Shown here: positions 30,881-39,303 of the stretch, one piece after another
How the letters are laid out: each line of letters opens with the position of its first letter
Numbering within the stretch: position 1 is the first letter of the stretch
NCBI GenBank assembly: GCA_032718475.1
Contig: JAUCBJ010006406.1
Span: 1-39,303 of the forward strand
Reading direction: 5' to 3'
DNA from: Nemertoderma westbladi
Taxonomy: Eukaryota; Xenacoelomorpha; Nemertodermatida; Nemertodermatidae
DNA length: 39,303 nt
The notes under the pieces: model-generated
Databases searched by the model: none
Seen by the model: only the letters and a program-made list of their open reading frames with translations
Told to the model about the DNA's origin: nothing
Translations under genes and position numbers: made by a program

Positions 30881-31552
30881 CTCCAGAAAGACCAAAATTC
30901 TGACAGTTAACTTTGAAAGTCCTCAGCAAGTCTCTGATCGGATGAGCATAAGCTCAAAGGATGGTATGCTTGAGCATGTGGACGACTTCTGTTACCTGGG
31001 ATCATGGATCCGGAAGTCAGCCTTCGAATACGTAAGGGAAAGGCATGGGCAGCCTTGAATAGGCTTTCCAGGATTTGGAAGTCACCGAGAATTAATCGGA
31101 AACTTAAGGTCCGATTATTTAGAGCAGCAGTAGTTCCAGTACTCCTCTACGGGAGTCCATGCTGGGCTCTAACTGCTGAGGACACCAAATCTCTGGATGG
31201 CACGTTCACAAGAATGCTACGCCGGGTTCATTGTGTCAAGTACAATGCACACATCTCCAACCAGACACTATATAACATTGGAGGTGTCTCATTGGTTCCC
31301 CCAAGCTTGACACTAGAACAAAATCGCCTCCGCTTTGCAGGACATTGCTTTCGCCGTGAGGACCAGCCAGTGCATAATCTTGTACTTTGGCAGCCTCATG
31401 GAGTGAATAAGCATGGTGGACAGCCCATGACTTTCTTGAGACGCATCTTAAAGGACACTGGCCTTAAAGATGCGGATGATCTAGAAAATGTCATGGGTGA
31501 TAGGGAGTTGTGGTGGTGCAATTTTGTTGACAAGCCGGCACAGCATTCTTAA
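30846..31552 (+). pseudogene. LINE copy 2: C-terminal domain (frameshifted)
   Basis: From 30846 the thumb text SRKTKILTVNFES and DDFCYLGSWIR is open, ending at 31058. The frame shifts near 31017, where about 7 bases present in copy 1 (at 6186-6195) are missing. From about 31010 the last frame, open to 31552, carries RAAVVPVLLYGSPCWAL and RLRFAGHCFRREDQP. Confidence 0.85.
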
Positions 31553-31610
31553 AAATGCAGCTGCAATGCAGCATGCCGATCCTAGTAGTAGTAGTAGTAT
31601 TTATGTAATA

Positions 31611-32245
31611 AAATTTTTCATAGGCTTAAGAATACGTTACCTTAATGGTGGAACCCCCAATTCGACTAAACAGAGTTCTATAAGAGTTTGTACACGGACA
31701 TTTAATAGTATTTTACCATCATACACGCCTTCCAATGTTGATATATTTATTACCTTACAGAAAACTATATAAGATATTACTTTTCCTTTAATACACTCGA
31801 TTTACTGATATACCTACTTACTTATATTGTAATATATTCATTGATTGCATGGCATTTCTGTTCTGTACGTTCGTTTCGTTTATGGCAAATTATATTCCCT
31901 CTGGTAAACAAAATTTGTTGCTGTTAAATAAATAATTACAATTATATTGAAGAAATGATAATTTATTGTACCGGTAGTAAATATTATTTTCCTAATTGCT
32001 AAGAATATTATAACTTTGCTTCGGTTTTTGTCACAACATAATAAGCTACTGTAGTAGAAAAGTTTGAAAGCGAAAGTATAAATTCTGACTCTCAGAATAT
32101 CAGTTCCATCTTTGTATTATTTTTATAAGAATTTACAACGATTTATGTATAAGCGCATGAATTTTGTATAATACATTAAAAACCAATTAATATAATGTAA
32201 GGAATCGCCTACACTGGTACACAACAAAGGGCTACAGTACATATA
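31611..32245. other. Non-coding stretch, nothing recognised
   Basis: AT-rich. No gene, tRNA or repeat boundary is seen. One TACCGGTA lies at about 31970. Confidence 0.45.
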
Positions 32246-32822
32246 GTTGCCTAGCAACTGTAGTAAATATTTCCAAATGTCAGAGAGTATACTTTCTCTG
32301 AATATTCTCTGATTATAGTTTCCCCGATAATAATCGGGCTAATTGACTAGGAGGATTTAGTACTCATCCAAAATGAGTTGCATGGGTGAATGCAGAAATA
32401 ATTAGCGCAAATTTTGATACATGTTTGAACGTGTTAAACCAAAGTAGCTACATTTTATGGCAGTTAATGTAAATGTTGGTTTCTTAAAAAAAGTGAAAGT
32501 ATTTTGTTCTCATGTAAATTTATCGCATTTAAAAAATAAAAGTGGCGATATATTTGTATTTAATTTAATCGCCGGTCTTCCCTCTATAAGAAAAATGTTC
32601 ATTTGAAAAAAATGATTGCATTTATATTCAACCAGAGGGCCCAACATAGAGTTAGGTAGGGGTCGGCTAGCTAGCTTGTTTTTGGCCTGTAGTTCTAGAA
32701 TGCAAATTAGCTATACCGATCACCAACTGTGTTCTGACGTCTAACATGGTCCTCCATCCAAAAATAATAGTCTCGTTAATTTACCGAAGGTATTGCGCTT
32801 AACGCCGCCAGAGCCCGTACTA
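32246..32822 (-). repeat. 580-bp repeat, copy B
   Basis: The complement of 25105-25683. It starts at the palindrome GTTGCCTAGCAAC (32246-32258) and ends GCCCGTACTA (32822). It is single here, without the 437-bp duplication seen at copy A. Confidence 0.85.
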
Positions 32823-33026
32823 TGTAGTATAGTATGCCATATTTTATTATTCTAAATTCTACTACCGGTAGAAGTAACCTTGCTTGTTGCTCCTGCTATC
32901 CTTTATCCTACAATGTACTGAATCTTAATTTTGCTATCACAGTGTCAGTCATTCTAGCAGCCTATCGCGTCTACCAGTCTACTGTGTGTGTACCGGTACC
33001 GGTAGCAGGAGGACACAGGGTCGGGT

Positions 33027-33335
33027 ATGGCCAGTGGGGACGCTGATTACAACGAACCGTTCGGAGTTACTTACGACGAGAATGACCCGACACCCTCCAA
33101 AGATACTCTGACAATCGTAATCCCGGAATTAAAGAAAAAAATGTTGAACAATCGACAGGCAGCCAACGCGGAAGTTGGCGTTAAATTCAACTCGACGTCG
33201 GTGACTGCCACTGTACTGATGAAGAAAGGCAGACGCTACCGGTACACTAAGGAAGTTGGGCCTATAGATGAAGCTAATTCAAAGTATAGAATAGAAGATA
33301 AAAAGGTGGTCATTGTATTAAACAGAGTTAATTAA
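33027..33335 (+). CDS. Small CS/p23-like domain protein
   Basis: A 102-residue ORF from the ATG at 33027, with an in-frame TAG at 33003-33005 and a good start context (GGTATGGCC). After an acidic N-terminus, residues about 25-101 follow the beta-sandwich pattern of CS (CHORD-SGT1/p23) domains: DTLTIVIPELKK, then VGVKFNSTSVTATVLMKKGR, RYRYTKEVGPID, then KYRIEDKKVVIVLNRV. The spacing resembles the CS domain of CacyBP/SIP. CS domains bind HSP90 or its partners as co-chaperones. It lacks the partner domains of SGT1, CacyBP or NudC, and it is intronless. It could be a small standalone CS protein or a retrocopy. AATAAA at 33371-33376 lies 36 bp after the stop. No second exon is seen. Confidence 0.6.
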   Translation: MASGDADYNEPFGVTYDENDPTPSKDTLTIVIPELKKKMLNNRQAANAEVGVKFNSTSVTATVLMKKGRRYRYTKEVGPIDEANSKYRIEDKKVVIVLNRVN

Positions 33336-33370
33336 TTATTATAATTTTTTGAGTCATTAATTTTTATGTT

Positions 33371-33376
33371 AATAAA
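33371..33376 (+). terminator. Polyadenylation signal of the CS-domain gene
   Basis: AATAAA, followed by a T-rich segment (GTTTCACCGTTTTAG), 36 bp after the stop codon. Confidence 0.55.
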
Positions 33377-33429
33377 GTTTCACCGTTTTAGACTAGGCCT
33401 ACTTATGTACATTAATACTAAATTTATTT

Positions 33430-33525
33430 AAAAAAAAATAATTCAATCACTAAATTTGAATAAGTGATTGAATACTAGATTTCAATAAGTGATTGAATCC
33501 TAAATTTGAATAAGTGCTTGATTTT
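33430..33525 (+). repeat. Three-unit ~32-bp repeat
   Basis: The words AAATTTGAATAAGTGATTGA, then ATTTCAATAAGTGATTGAAT, then AAATTTGAATAAGTGCTTGA occur in succession at about 33453, 33478 and 33503. It is a short AT-rich tandem repeat in the 3' flank of the CS-domain gene. Confidence 0.7.
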
Positions 33526-33724
33526 ATTTTTTTTTCACACTACAGCACTAAATTGAATACTCTATTTATGTTTTTACTAAATATTTGCAGAACTAACATT
33601 ACTTACAACGGACTTACTTTTTTGTGAAGTAGCAATTTACAATGTGCAGATCCTCACCAACTAATCAGTTGCTAAACCCGTGCAAATAGAGATACGAGAA
33701 TTCTAAAACTGTAAAGTACTTGAA

Positions 33725-33910
33725 GGGGGGGGGGGGGGGTGTTGGTGTTACCTACTTGAGGCATATCCCATCCCGGCGGATTAATATATCGTCTCAATGT
33801 TAACAGGGGCACGTTATTCTACCCAAAACAATAAACTAAAGTCAACATAACACTTTACAGTTTGATTTTTGAGAGTAATCAGCTTCCTTTAATAAGGATG
33901 AATTTGTATT
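33725..33910 (+). repeat. Poly-G-headed dispersed repeat, copy 1
   Basis: G15 (33725-33739), then GGCGGATTAATATATCGTCT, GGCACGTTATTCTACC, CAAAACAATAAACT, then TTTTTGAGAGTAATCAGCTT and AAGGATGAATTTGTATTG. The same order occurs at 34424, 34946 and 37281. Confidence 0.75.
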
Positions 33911-33989
33911 GCTAATAGTCAGTCTATCTATAGTTGTATTATATTACAAAGGCTATTTTTATAAAAAAATAACAGGATTTGTTCTTGAT

Positions 33990-34215
33990 CTGGAGTCAAA
34001 CGTTCGAGAGGTATTTGCCCGTAACTTTAAAAAATATGGGAACATTTTCTTTCGTATGCCCATACAATAAAAATTTGGTTGAAAATGGTTAAAATCTTCA
34101 AGTTATTTACGAATTAATTTTTCATTACAGACAGACGGACATGAAATTTTGCCATATTTACTAATTATAATTGTGCGCTAAGGCTCGCCTTTATTGCGTG
34201 GCTCGCCCCACATTA
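33990..34215 (+). repeat. LINE-type 3' tail remnant, second copy
   Basis: AAATTTGGTTGAAAATGGTT, then TTCAAGTTATTTACG, then ACAGACAGACGGACATG, then CGCTAAGGCTCGCC...CGTGGCTCGCCCCACAT. It is parallel to 28440-28620, sharing the last word exactly. It is probably the 3' end of an RTE-like LINE or its dependent SINE. Confidence 0.5.
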
Positions 34216-34423
34216 CTTATCTCCTTTGAATATAGTGATATAAATGTCTTCTAATTTGTTTAATGTCCTCTAAAGTTGTATTAGGTTTTCTTTTTATCTT
34301 TTAGCTCTACGTTTCTATTTAGCGTGTAATTTATTTATAAACCGTAGAATGAAATCACCAATAACTAATAATATAATTAAATCCTGTTTGATACTAAACA
34401 AATAACATTTTACTGTAAAGGAT

Positions 34424-34670
34424 GGGGGGGGGGGGGGGGGGGGGGTGAACTGGACGCAAAACCCGCCTTGGCGAATTAATATCCCGTCTCAATTTTAAAT
34501 TCTCAATTTAGGGAAAGGAGCAGGTTACAGTGGCACGTTATTTTAACCAAAACAATAACTTCAAGAGAACAGCTTACAGTTTTATTTTTGAGAGTAATCA
34601 GCTGTTATTTGCGTCGAATTTCCCCTGGAGAAGGGTGGATTTTTATTGCGTCCAGTTTTACCCCCTATTT
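34424..34670 (+). repeat. Poly-G-headed dispersed repeat, copy 2
   Basis: G22 (34424-34445), GGCGAATTAATATCCCGTCT, then AGGGAAAGGAGCAGGTTACA exactly as in the 68-bp minisatellite, ACGTTATTTTAACCAAAACA, GAGAGTAATCAGCTGTTATT, TTTCCCCTGGAGAAGGGTGG. This is the most complete copy. Confidence 0.8.
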
Positions 34671-34945
34671 GAAGTTAGTACAACTTATGTATGAATGTCG
34701 CCACGGCATACAGAACTCCAAAACATAACTACTGTAAATATCCAATATTTGTTTTAAGCTCGTCTTGTATTTCTGATCGTTTATAATACGGTCGGCCATT
34801 CTGCCTGACACATGGCAACATATCTACTAGGGATGCGACAGAGCTAAAATTTCATCCGGAGCCGGAGACGGAGCCGGAGGTTTGGTGATTGATAATTCAA
34901 GTGTATTATTATAGTAGACATAGACAGGTATGCGTCCATGAAACA

Positions 34946-35155
34946 GGGGGGGGGGGGGATTTGATGAAAATTCTTACTCAATTATCAATTAAGGGAAATG
35001 AGCAGTTTGCAGTCGCATGCTATTCTATTCTAATCAAAACAAAACAATAAACTATATTCAATAGAACAGGTTACAATTTTATATTTGGGAGTAATCAGCA
35101 GATATTTGCGTCGATTTTCCCCCTGGAGAGGAATGCATTTTGATTGCGTCCATAG
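34946..35155 (+). repeat. Poly-G-headed dispersed repeat, copy 3 (inside the hAT element)
   Basis: G13 (34946-34958), then TCAATTAAGGGAAATGAGCA, CAAAACAATAAACT, GGGAGTAATCAGCAGATATT, TTTCCCCCTGGAGAGGAATG. It matches copies 1, 2 and 4 in order. Confidence 0.75.
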
Positions 35156-35222
35156 ACTCCCTTATCTCATCTGGTGTTCAATGGGCTAAGTTTTCAGTAT
35201 ATTGTCATTGATAAACGTTTAA

Positions 35223-36307
35223 CACGTTAGCTGCGGATTGAGCACCGGTGCACAATTCGTGTTTTAACTTTACTGCGGCAGGTTTTACTCTCTGTCAACT
35301 TCTTACTGCGGATTGAGCACCGGTGAACATGACCTGTGCAACCCTGTAGTGCGGAGCTATTTTGGCGTGGCCAGCCCTTAGTGCGGAGGCTATAAGTTGA
35401 GCACCGGTGCTCAAATACATCAGCTGTTGTCATATTCGGTATCTGTGACCTTTGTATGACTCATATATATATTTTTTTGGGTTTGTGCACCGGTGCACAA
35501 TCCGCACTACACAAGTGCCAGTGCGGATTGAGCGCCGGTGCTCAATATTTCCACTTATATAAATATGGCGGGATTTTTAAAATGCTCTACTGTAGCATTA
35601 GCTATTCTGCTATTAGGCCTATTTGATTTAGTTCATTGTTAGTTAAGCAATAACATGTATTTCATGCTTTCATAACATGCTTTTCATGTGTTAATTTATA
35701 TTGCATGAGCAAATGTGCTGTAGTAACAATAACAATGTATTTTATATTTTTTACTTTATAAATGTTTTTAAAACCCAAATAATTGATGGTGGGGGGGGGG
35801 GGGGGGGTCGTTAAACTGCACACATTATCTACTATGGGGTTACCCCGTGAAATTTCGAAAGTGGCCAAAAGTAATTTACTAATGTGATGGGATAATTATT
35901 TATTGGTACAGTTTTGAAAATTGTTAACCCTGTAAGAGTAAAATCACAAAAAATATATAAAATTTTGATGAAATTCAAACCACTATCTCTGGACTGGACG
36001 GAGCTATTGAGATGCAGTTTTTTCTATGGTGGTTCTCCATTGTTTTATAAATACAATGATAGTGAATTTGAGCACCGGTGCCCAAAGGCATTCCCACAAA
36101 ATGTAATTAACAAAAAGTAAGTTGTTGAGCACCGGCGCACAATCCGCAGTTGAGGAACTGCTCAGGAATGTTCACCGGTGCACAATCCGCACTAACTAAA
36201 CGCCAAGCCTCTAATCCTGCCGCAGTCATGGAACAGCACATGGTTGTTCACCGGTGCACAATCCGCAGTAACAAAGAACCAGTGGTTTCGGAGCCGCAGC
36301 TAACGTG
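35223..36307. mobile_element. piggyBac-like MITE flanked by TTAA
   Basis: 1085 bp between TTAA at 35219-35222 and TTAA at 36308-36311. TIRs are CACGTTAGCTGCGG (35223-35236) and its complement CCGCAGCTAACGTG (36294-36307). A TTAA target and short TIRs of this sort fit piggyBac-type elements. Kolobok also uses TTAA and cannot be excluded. Subterminal copies of TGCGGATTGAGCACCGGTGC occur about five times on the left (35233-35545) and four times, mostly inverted, on the right (36068-36270). The centre (35560-36060) has a 17-bp poly-G tract at 35791-35807 and no transposase. Confidence 0.85.
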
Positions 36308-36597
36308 TTAAACATGTACCACCTACCTTACAGTACGTACGTAGGCTGGCATAAACAGGATATCTAAAATAATATTAGTAATTTGGATATATCACAACTG
36401 TTTAGAGTCTATTTACATTATTGAATCAGGAACTGAAATACAATCTCCGCAAACAAATATTGTATAACTATTAAAATTATTATTACATAAATTTAATAAA
36501 CATAATAGTTCTATAATATAAATAGTTCTAGAATTATAAGCATTTAAACTGAATATTTTATACAAATGAACAGTGCCAGCCTGTTGGGGATTGGGAT

Positions 36598-36620
36598 GGG
36601 GGGGGGGGGGGGGGGGGGGG
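36598..36620. repeat. Poly-G run (23 bp) inside the hAT element
   Basis: A pure G tract followed by TCAGTGAATGGG. The body of the dispersed repeat is not seen behind it, so it is either a solo tract or a badly decayed copy. Confidence 0.9.
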
Positions 36621-37280
36621 TCAGTGAATGGGTGTTCTAGACTAACGAACGAAACGATAGTGTGACGTATTTAAGATTTTTTAATTAGGGAAGAATATTA
36701 ATTGAATTAACTGAATCATTTCGATGTTTTTGTCCAAACATTTAAACAATTTCACAAGGGGGGTCGGGGTTTATCTGGAAACTTAAAAAAAAACAAGCTG
36801 TAAATTACTTAATGAGTTATTATGTTAATTACTATGATATTTACATTATTCATATCGATTTTAAACAATATAAGCTCCGGATTGGCTCCGGGTTAATTTG
36901 CCCGGATCCGGAACCAGAGCCGGAACTAGAAAATTGGCCCGGAGCTCCGGAGCCGGAGCTCTGTCGCATCCGTAATATCTACTATATCATACGTTGCCTC
37001 TTTCCAAGAGCTCAAGCTGCATTTCGTACTAAATACGAAATAAAATAAACATTTATTTCGCGAAAATTGATTTTATGAATTTATGAAGGTGTTTGAACTG
37101 AAACCCCCTAATAATAACTAATATTACTGAAATTATTTAACAAACTGAAACTAAAGAAATTAATTGACTATCTGAAAAACTGAAATCATTTTTACATTTC
37201 AATTTCTTCACAAACATATAAAGAAAAAATGTAAAACAAGTTTGAAGATAATTATCATATCAGCAGTTGTTCCTATTCGA

Positions 37281-37475
37281 GGGGGGGGGGGGGGGGGGGG
37301 TGTAGCAAATCCTATCTCGGCCAAATACTAGAATTGGCAAAGTTGCAATTAAACGTTATTCTAACAAAAACAAACTAAAGACAATATAACAGGTAATAGT
37401 TTTAATTTAGAGAGTAATCAGCTGATATTTGCTTAGATTTTCGGGCAGACGGATGAATTTTTATTTGCATCGAAC
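37281..37475 (+). repeat. Poly-G-headed dispersed repeat, copy 4
   Basis: G20 (37281-37300), then CCTATCTCGGCC, ACGTTATTCTAACAAAAACA, GAGAGTAATCAGCTGATATT, GGGCAGACGGATGAATTTTT. It shares the order of copies 1-3. The frame at 37429-37725 that overlaps it has no recognisable domain and is left uncalled. Confidence 0.75.
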
Positions 37476-38470
37476 GAAAGTCACCGCTTATCAGACAAAA
37501 TTCGCTCTCCTATTCAGTGCCGGAAGAGTGATTCAGAAATGGAGAGAAAGCGAGTTCCCTCGAAATTTAGAGCCACGGTCCACGTCCGTTACAACTACTA
37601 ACGTTTCGCACCGAAGACAACAGCAGCGACCAGGGGCTGATCCTGCTTTACTGCTTTTTATTATTAATTTTATGTGTTTTGCAAATATGATATCATTAGA
37701 TCATAAATTAAATCAAAAATTATAATATATTTTATTCTTAAATTGTCACTTTTTCGCTCGAATATACACCAAAATCGGGAGAAAAGGTTTTACTTTTTGT
37801 TCCCGGCGAAAAAAGTAAAATAAAATAAATTTGGTGTTATTTCATAAATTTTATTAAATGTATTGAAGGATCATTGACGTAGAAAAGGTTTGTACGTAAT
37901 TTGAGCAAAATATATGCACGCACTCAAAAGTTATTGCAAATTTAGTGTGTGCAAGGCGTACTCTAAAACCTAATAAATATTCGAGAACACTAAATTATTT
38001 AACATTGAGTAAGGCAGCATCAGGAGTTGAATAGTAGAATAATCAGCAGTATCTATGGAAGCGATAAAGTAAAATTTCAAGCAATAAAATACTATATTTC
38101 AATTTATTTTCTACCACTATATCCTGTACGTTTTATTAAAGAATTAAGCAACAAAAAAGTTCACATTTAAGAATAAAATTACGTAATACATGGGGAAAAA
38201 CGTAGATCATTTTTTTTCAATATTCTCTAGACCCTTTATTAACCACGCTGACGCTCGGTAAATAAAATGCCTCGATAGGAGAATAGTGAAGAAAGTTTTA
38301 CTTTTTTTCCCATGTAATAAATAAATATTATATTGTTAAGACGATTCATACGACAACAAACAAAGCAAAAGGAGGAAAAAAATACCCGTCAAAAAACGAA
38401 ATAATGATCATTGAACCCGTTTATTTAATAATTCTAAAACAATGGAAAATATATCGTCAATATATAATTA
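37476..38470. other. AT-rich stretch, nothing recognised
   Basis: Two similar words, AAAGGTTTTACTTTTTGTTCCC (near 37783) and AAAGTTTTACTTTTTTTCCC (near 38292), suggest an old repeat. No gene is seen. Confidence 0.4.
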
Positions 38471-38478
38471 TATACATT

Positions 38479-38484
38479 TTTATT
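38479..38484 (-). terminator. Possible polyadenylation signal of LAMTOR3
   Basis: TTTATT on the plus strand reads AATAAA on the minus strand, 130 bp past the LAMTOR3 stop codon. Confidence 0.45.
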
Positions 38485-38613
38485 AATGATGTAGAATTCA
38501 GTTGTGTTTAATTCGAATTACTTACAATATGTTCCACTAATAGTAAGTCAGCACTGCAATATATAAATTAATGGAAAACGAATTAATAAACCAATAATTA
38601 GTAAAAAATATAA

Positions 38614-38815
38614 TTATATTTGTAGGTCGACAGCTGATTCTAGCATCGGTAAGACGTCGGCGACTTCCTGTTTTAAAGTTAATAGTTTACCGGTATTGGC
38701 TGTAATGTCAGCGATAGCAGTTAGTACCAGGGGCAGACAGTTAAACTGGACTATTTGGTAGGATTCGTATTGGCAAATTATACTTCTGTTACGAGATAAT
38801 CCCATCTTAACCTGC
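38614..38815 (-). CDS. LAMTOR3: LAMTOR3 (MP1), last coding exon
   Basis: This is the C-terminal half of LAMTOR3, a roadblock-fold subunit of the late endosomal Ragulator complex that anchors Rag GTPases and MAPK/mTORC1 signalling. The minus strand reads KMGLSRNRSIICQYESYQIV, then QFNCLPLVLTAIA, then ANTGKLLTLKQEV, ending DLQI and a TAA at 38614-38616. This matches the family's GLSKNKSIICYYNTYQVVQF...LPLV...ANTG region through to the C-terminus. The exon begins after a splice acceptor. ATATTGCAG ends at 38816, and a second CAG ends at 38812, so the first coding base is 38815 or 38811. Upstream text on the minus strand is TTTATATTG-type and non-coding. Earlier exons must lie beyond the right edge of the window; none is seen in 38821-39303. 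Confidence 0.9.
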
Positions 38816-38820
38816 CTGCA

Positions 38821-39303
38821 ATATAAATAATCAATCACGAATTAAAAAATATTAGATATAATAAATAAAAAACAGTGGTTTGGTTATAACAAATACAATC
38901 AATAAAAGTATCCATATCCCATGCAGTGAAAATGGTTGGATTATTACTGAGTATTCAACGTTGGGAGTTTATTGTGTGGCCCTCCCTGCCTTAAAGGTAA
39001 CAGGCAAGAGAGAGAGGCCTTTGTGTTGGTTGCGGTGTATCGTGTTCACCGATAACTTTACTTTTTGTTCTTGAAGAAATAATAGCTATGTGGCCTAGTT
39101 TATAATGGGGTAGGCGACTCGGAAAATTTTATTAGAGTTTTTGTTGATTTCCTGTGAAAAAGTATGTGAAAAAACTCCAGAGAATAGTTTTATAAATTAT
39201 AGCGATAAATAATTATACTTTAAAGAAGCAATATATACTATAACTGAACTGTTCTAAAATTATGACAGATAGTTCTAGAATTAACTTGAATTGCTAACTG
39301 TTT
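38821..39303. other. Probable LAMTOR3 intron sequence
   Basis: AT-rich. On the minus strand no further LAMTOR3 exon can be read. There is one short frame at 38880-39074 on the plus strand with no motif. Confidence 0.5.

Larger units (their letters stand above)
29521..31598 (+). mobile_element. Non-LTR retrotransposon, copy 2, 5'-truncated
   Basis: Same family as 3254-6763, beginning at the equivalent of copy 1 position about 4793. It is 5'-truncated, which is typical of incomplete reverse transcription. It has a 12-bp TSD and a tail of five TAG units (31580-31598). The copies look about 95% identical or better by eye. This copy keeps the 104 bp missing from copy 1 and lacks the copy 1 stops at 4896 and 5748. 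It has its own lesions: a frameshift near 30860-30880 and a 7-bp deletion near 31017. Confidence 0.95.
34828..36974. mobile_element. hAT-like DNA element (non-autonomous), carrying a nested MITE
   Basis: The TIRs are TAGGGATGCGACAGAGCT (34828-34845) and the complement of AGCTCTGTCGCATCCGTA (36957-36974). They are flanked by the exact 8-bp direct repeat ATATCTAC (34820-34827 and 36975-36982). An 8-bp TSD with a TAGGGATG-type end is characteristic of hAT elements. Both ends carry CCGGAGCCGGA runs just inside the TIR. The interior holds two further poly-G tracts, a copy of the poly-G-headed repeat, and the TTAA-flanked element at 35223-36307. No hAT transposase is seen. Confidence 0.88.

Noticed and set aside
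37429-37725. 98-codon plus-strand ORF as a gene
   Set aside because: It overlaps the poly-G-headed repeat, has no recognisable domain and ends in AT-rich text.

Overview
The window is eukaryotic nuclear DNA from an animal, most likely a marine invertebrate, perhaps a deuterostome. The evidence is a LAMTOR3 exon with a splice acceptor, an Apaf-1-like WD40 plus CARD exon, a C2H2 zinc-finger gene, APE-type LINEs with a short TAG-repeat tail, tRNA-derived SINEs, and very low gene density in AT-rich sequence. Two short palindromes, TAGGCCTA and ACCGGT, look over-represented. I recall the first as common in echinoderm DNA, but the species cannot be settled from sequence alone.

Genes are few. At the left edge is the 3' part of a WD40-repeat protein ending in a CARD, with a broken frame near 521-545. 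At 7630-9657 (minus) an uninterrupted ORF joins an unrecognised N-terminal region of about 400 residues to a NUDT9-type ADP-ribose hydrolase domain whose Nudix box lacks one catalytic Glu. At 18177-19328 is a single-exon protein with seven C2H2 fingers. At 33027-33335 is a small CS/p23-like protein. At the right edge (38614-38815, minus) is the last exon of LAMTOR3. Nothing suggests that these genes act together.

Most of the rest is mobile DNA, and several elements have visible boundaries. LINE copy 1 (3254-6763) has a 14-bp target-site duplication (TSD) and sits inside a SINE. LINE copy 2 of the same family (29521-31598) is 5'-truncated with a 12-bp TSD. A Mutator/Foldback-like element (14819-17860) has a 10-bp TSD, terminal inverted repeats (TIRs) of about 230 bp, 49-bp minisatellite arms of very unequal length, a decayed PHD-finger ORF and a SINE that split its left TIR. 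A hAT-like element (34828-36974) has an 8-bp TSD and carries a piggyBac-like TTAA-flanked MITE (35223-36307) with nine CACCGGTG-centred repeats. Two further long-TIR elements lie at 9742-10531 and about 23757-24912. A 580-bp sequence occurs twice in opposite orientation at 25.1 and 32.2 kb.

Tandem arrays include 62-bp units (13.4 kb), 49-bp units (16.1-17.6 kb), 68-bp units (20.6-21.4 kb), 28-bp units (22.2-23.2 kb) and a 437-bp duplication (25.5-26.4 kb). At least eleven pure G or C runs of 13-23 bp occur. Four of those in the right third head copies of a dispersed repeat whose core is the same sequence as the 68-bp minisatellite. The reading is of a few genes embedded in a layered, repeatedly invaded repeat landscape.
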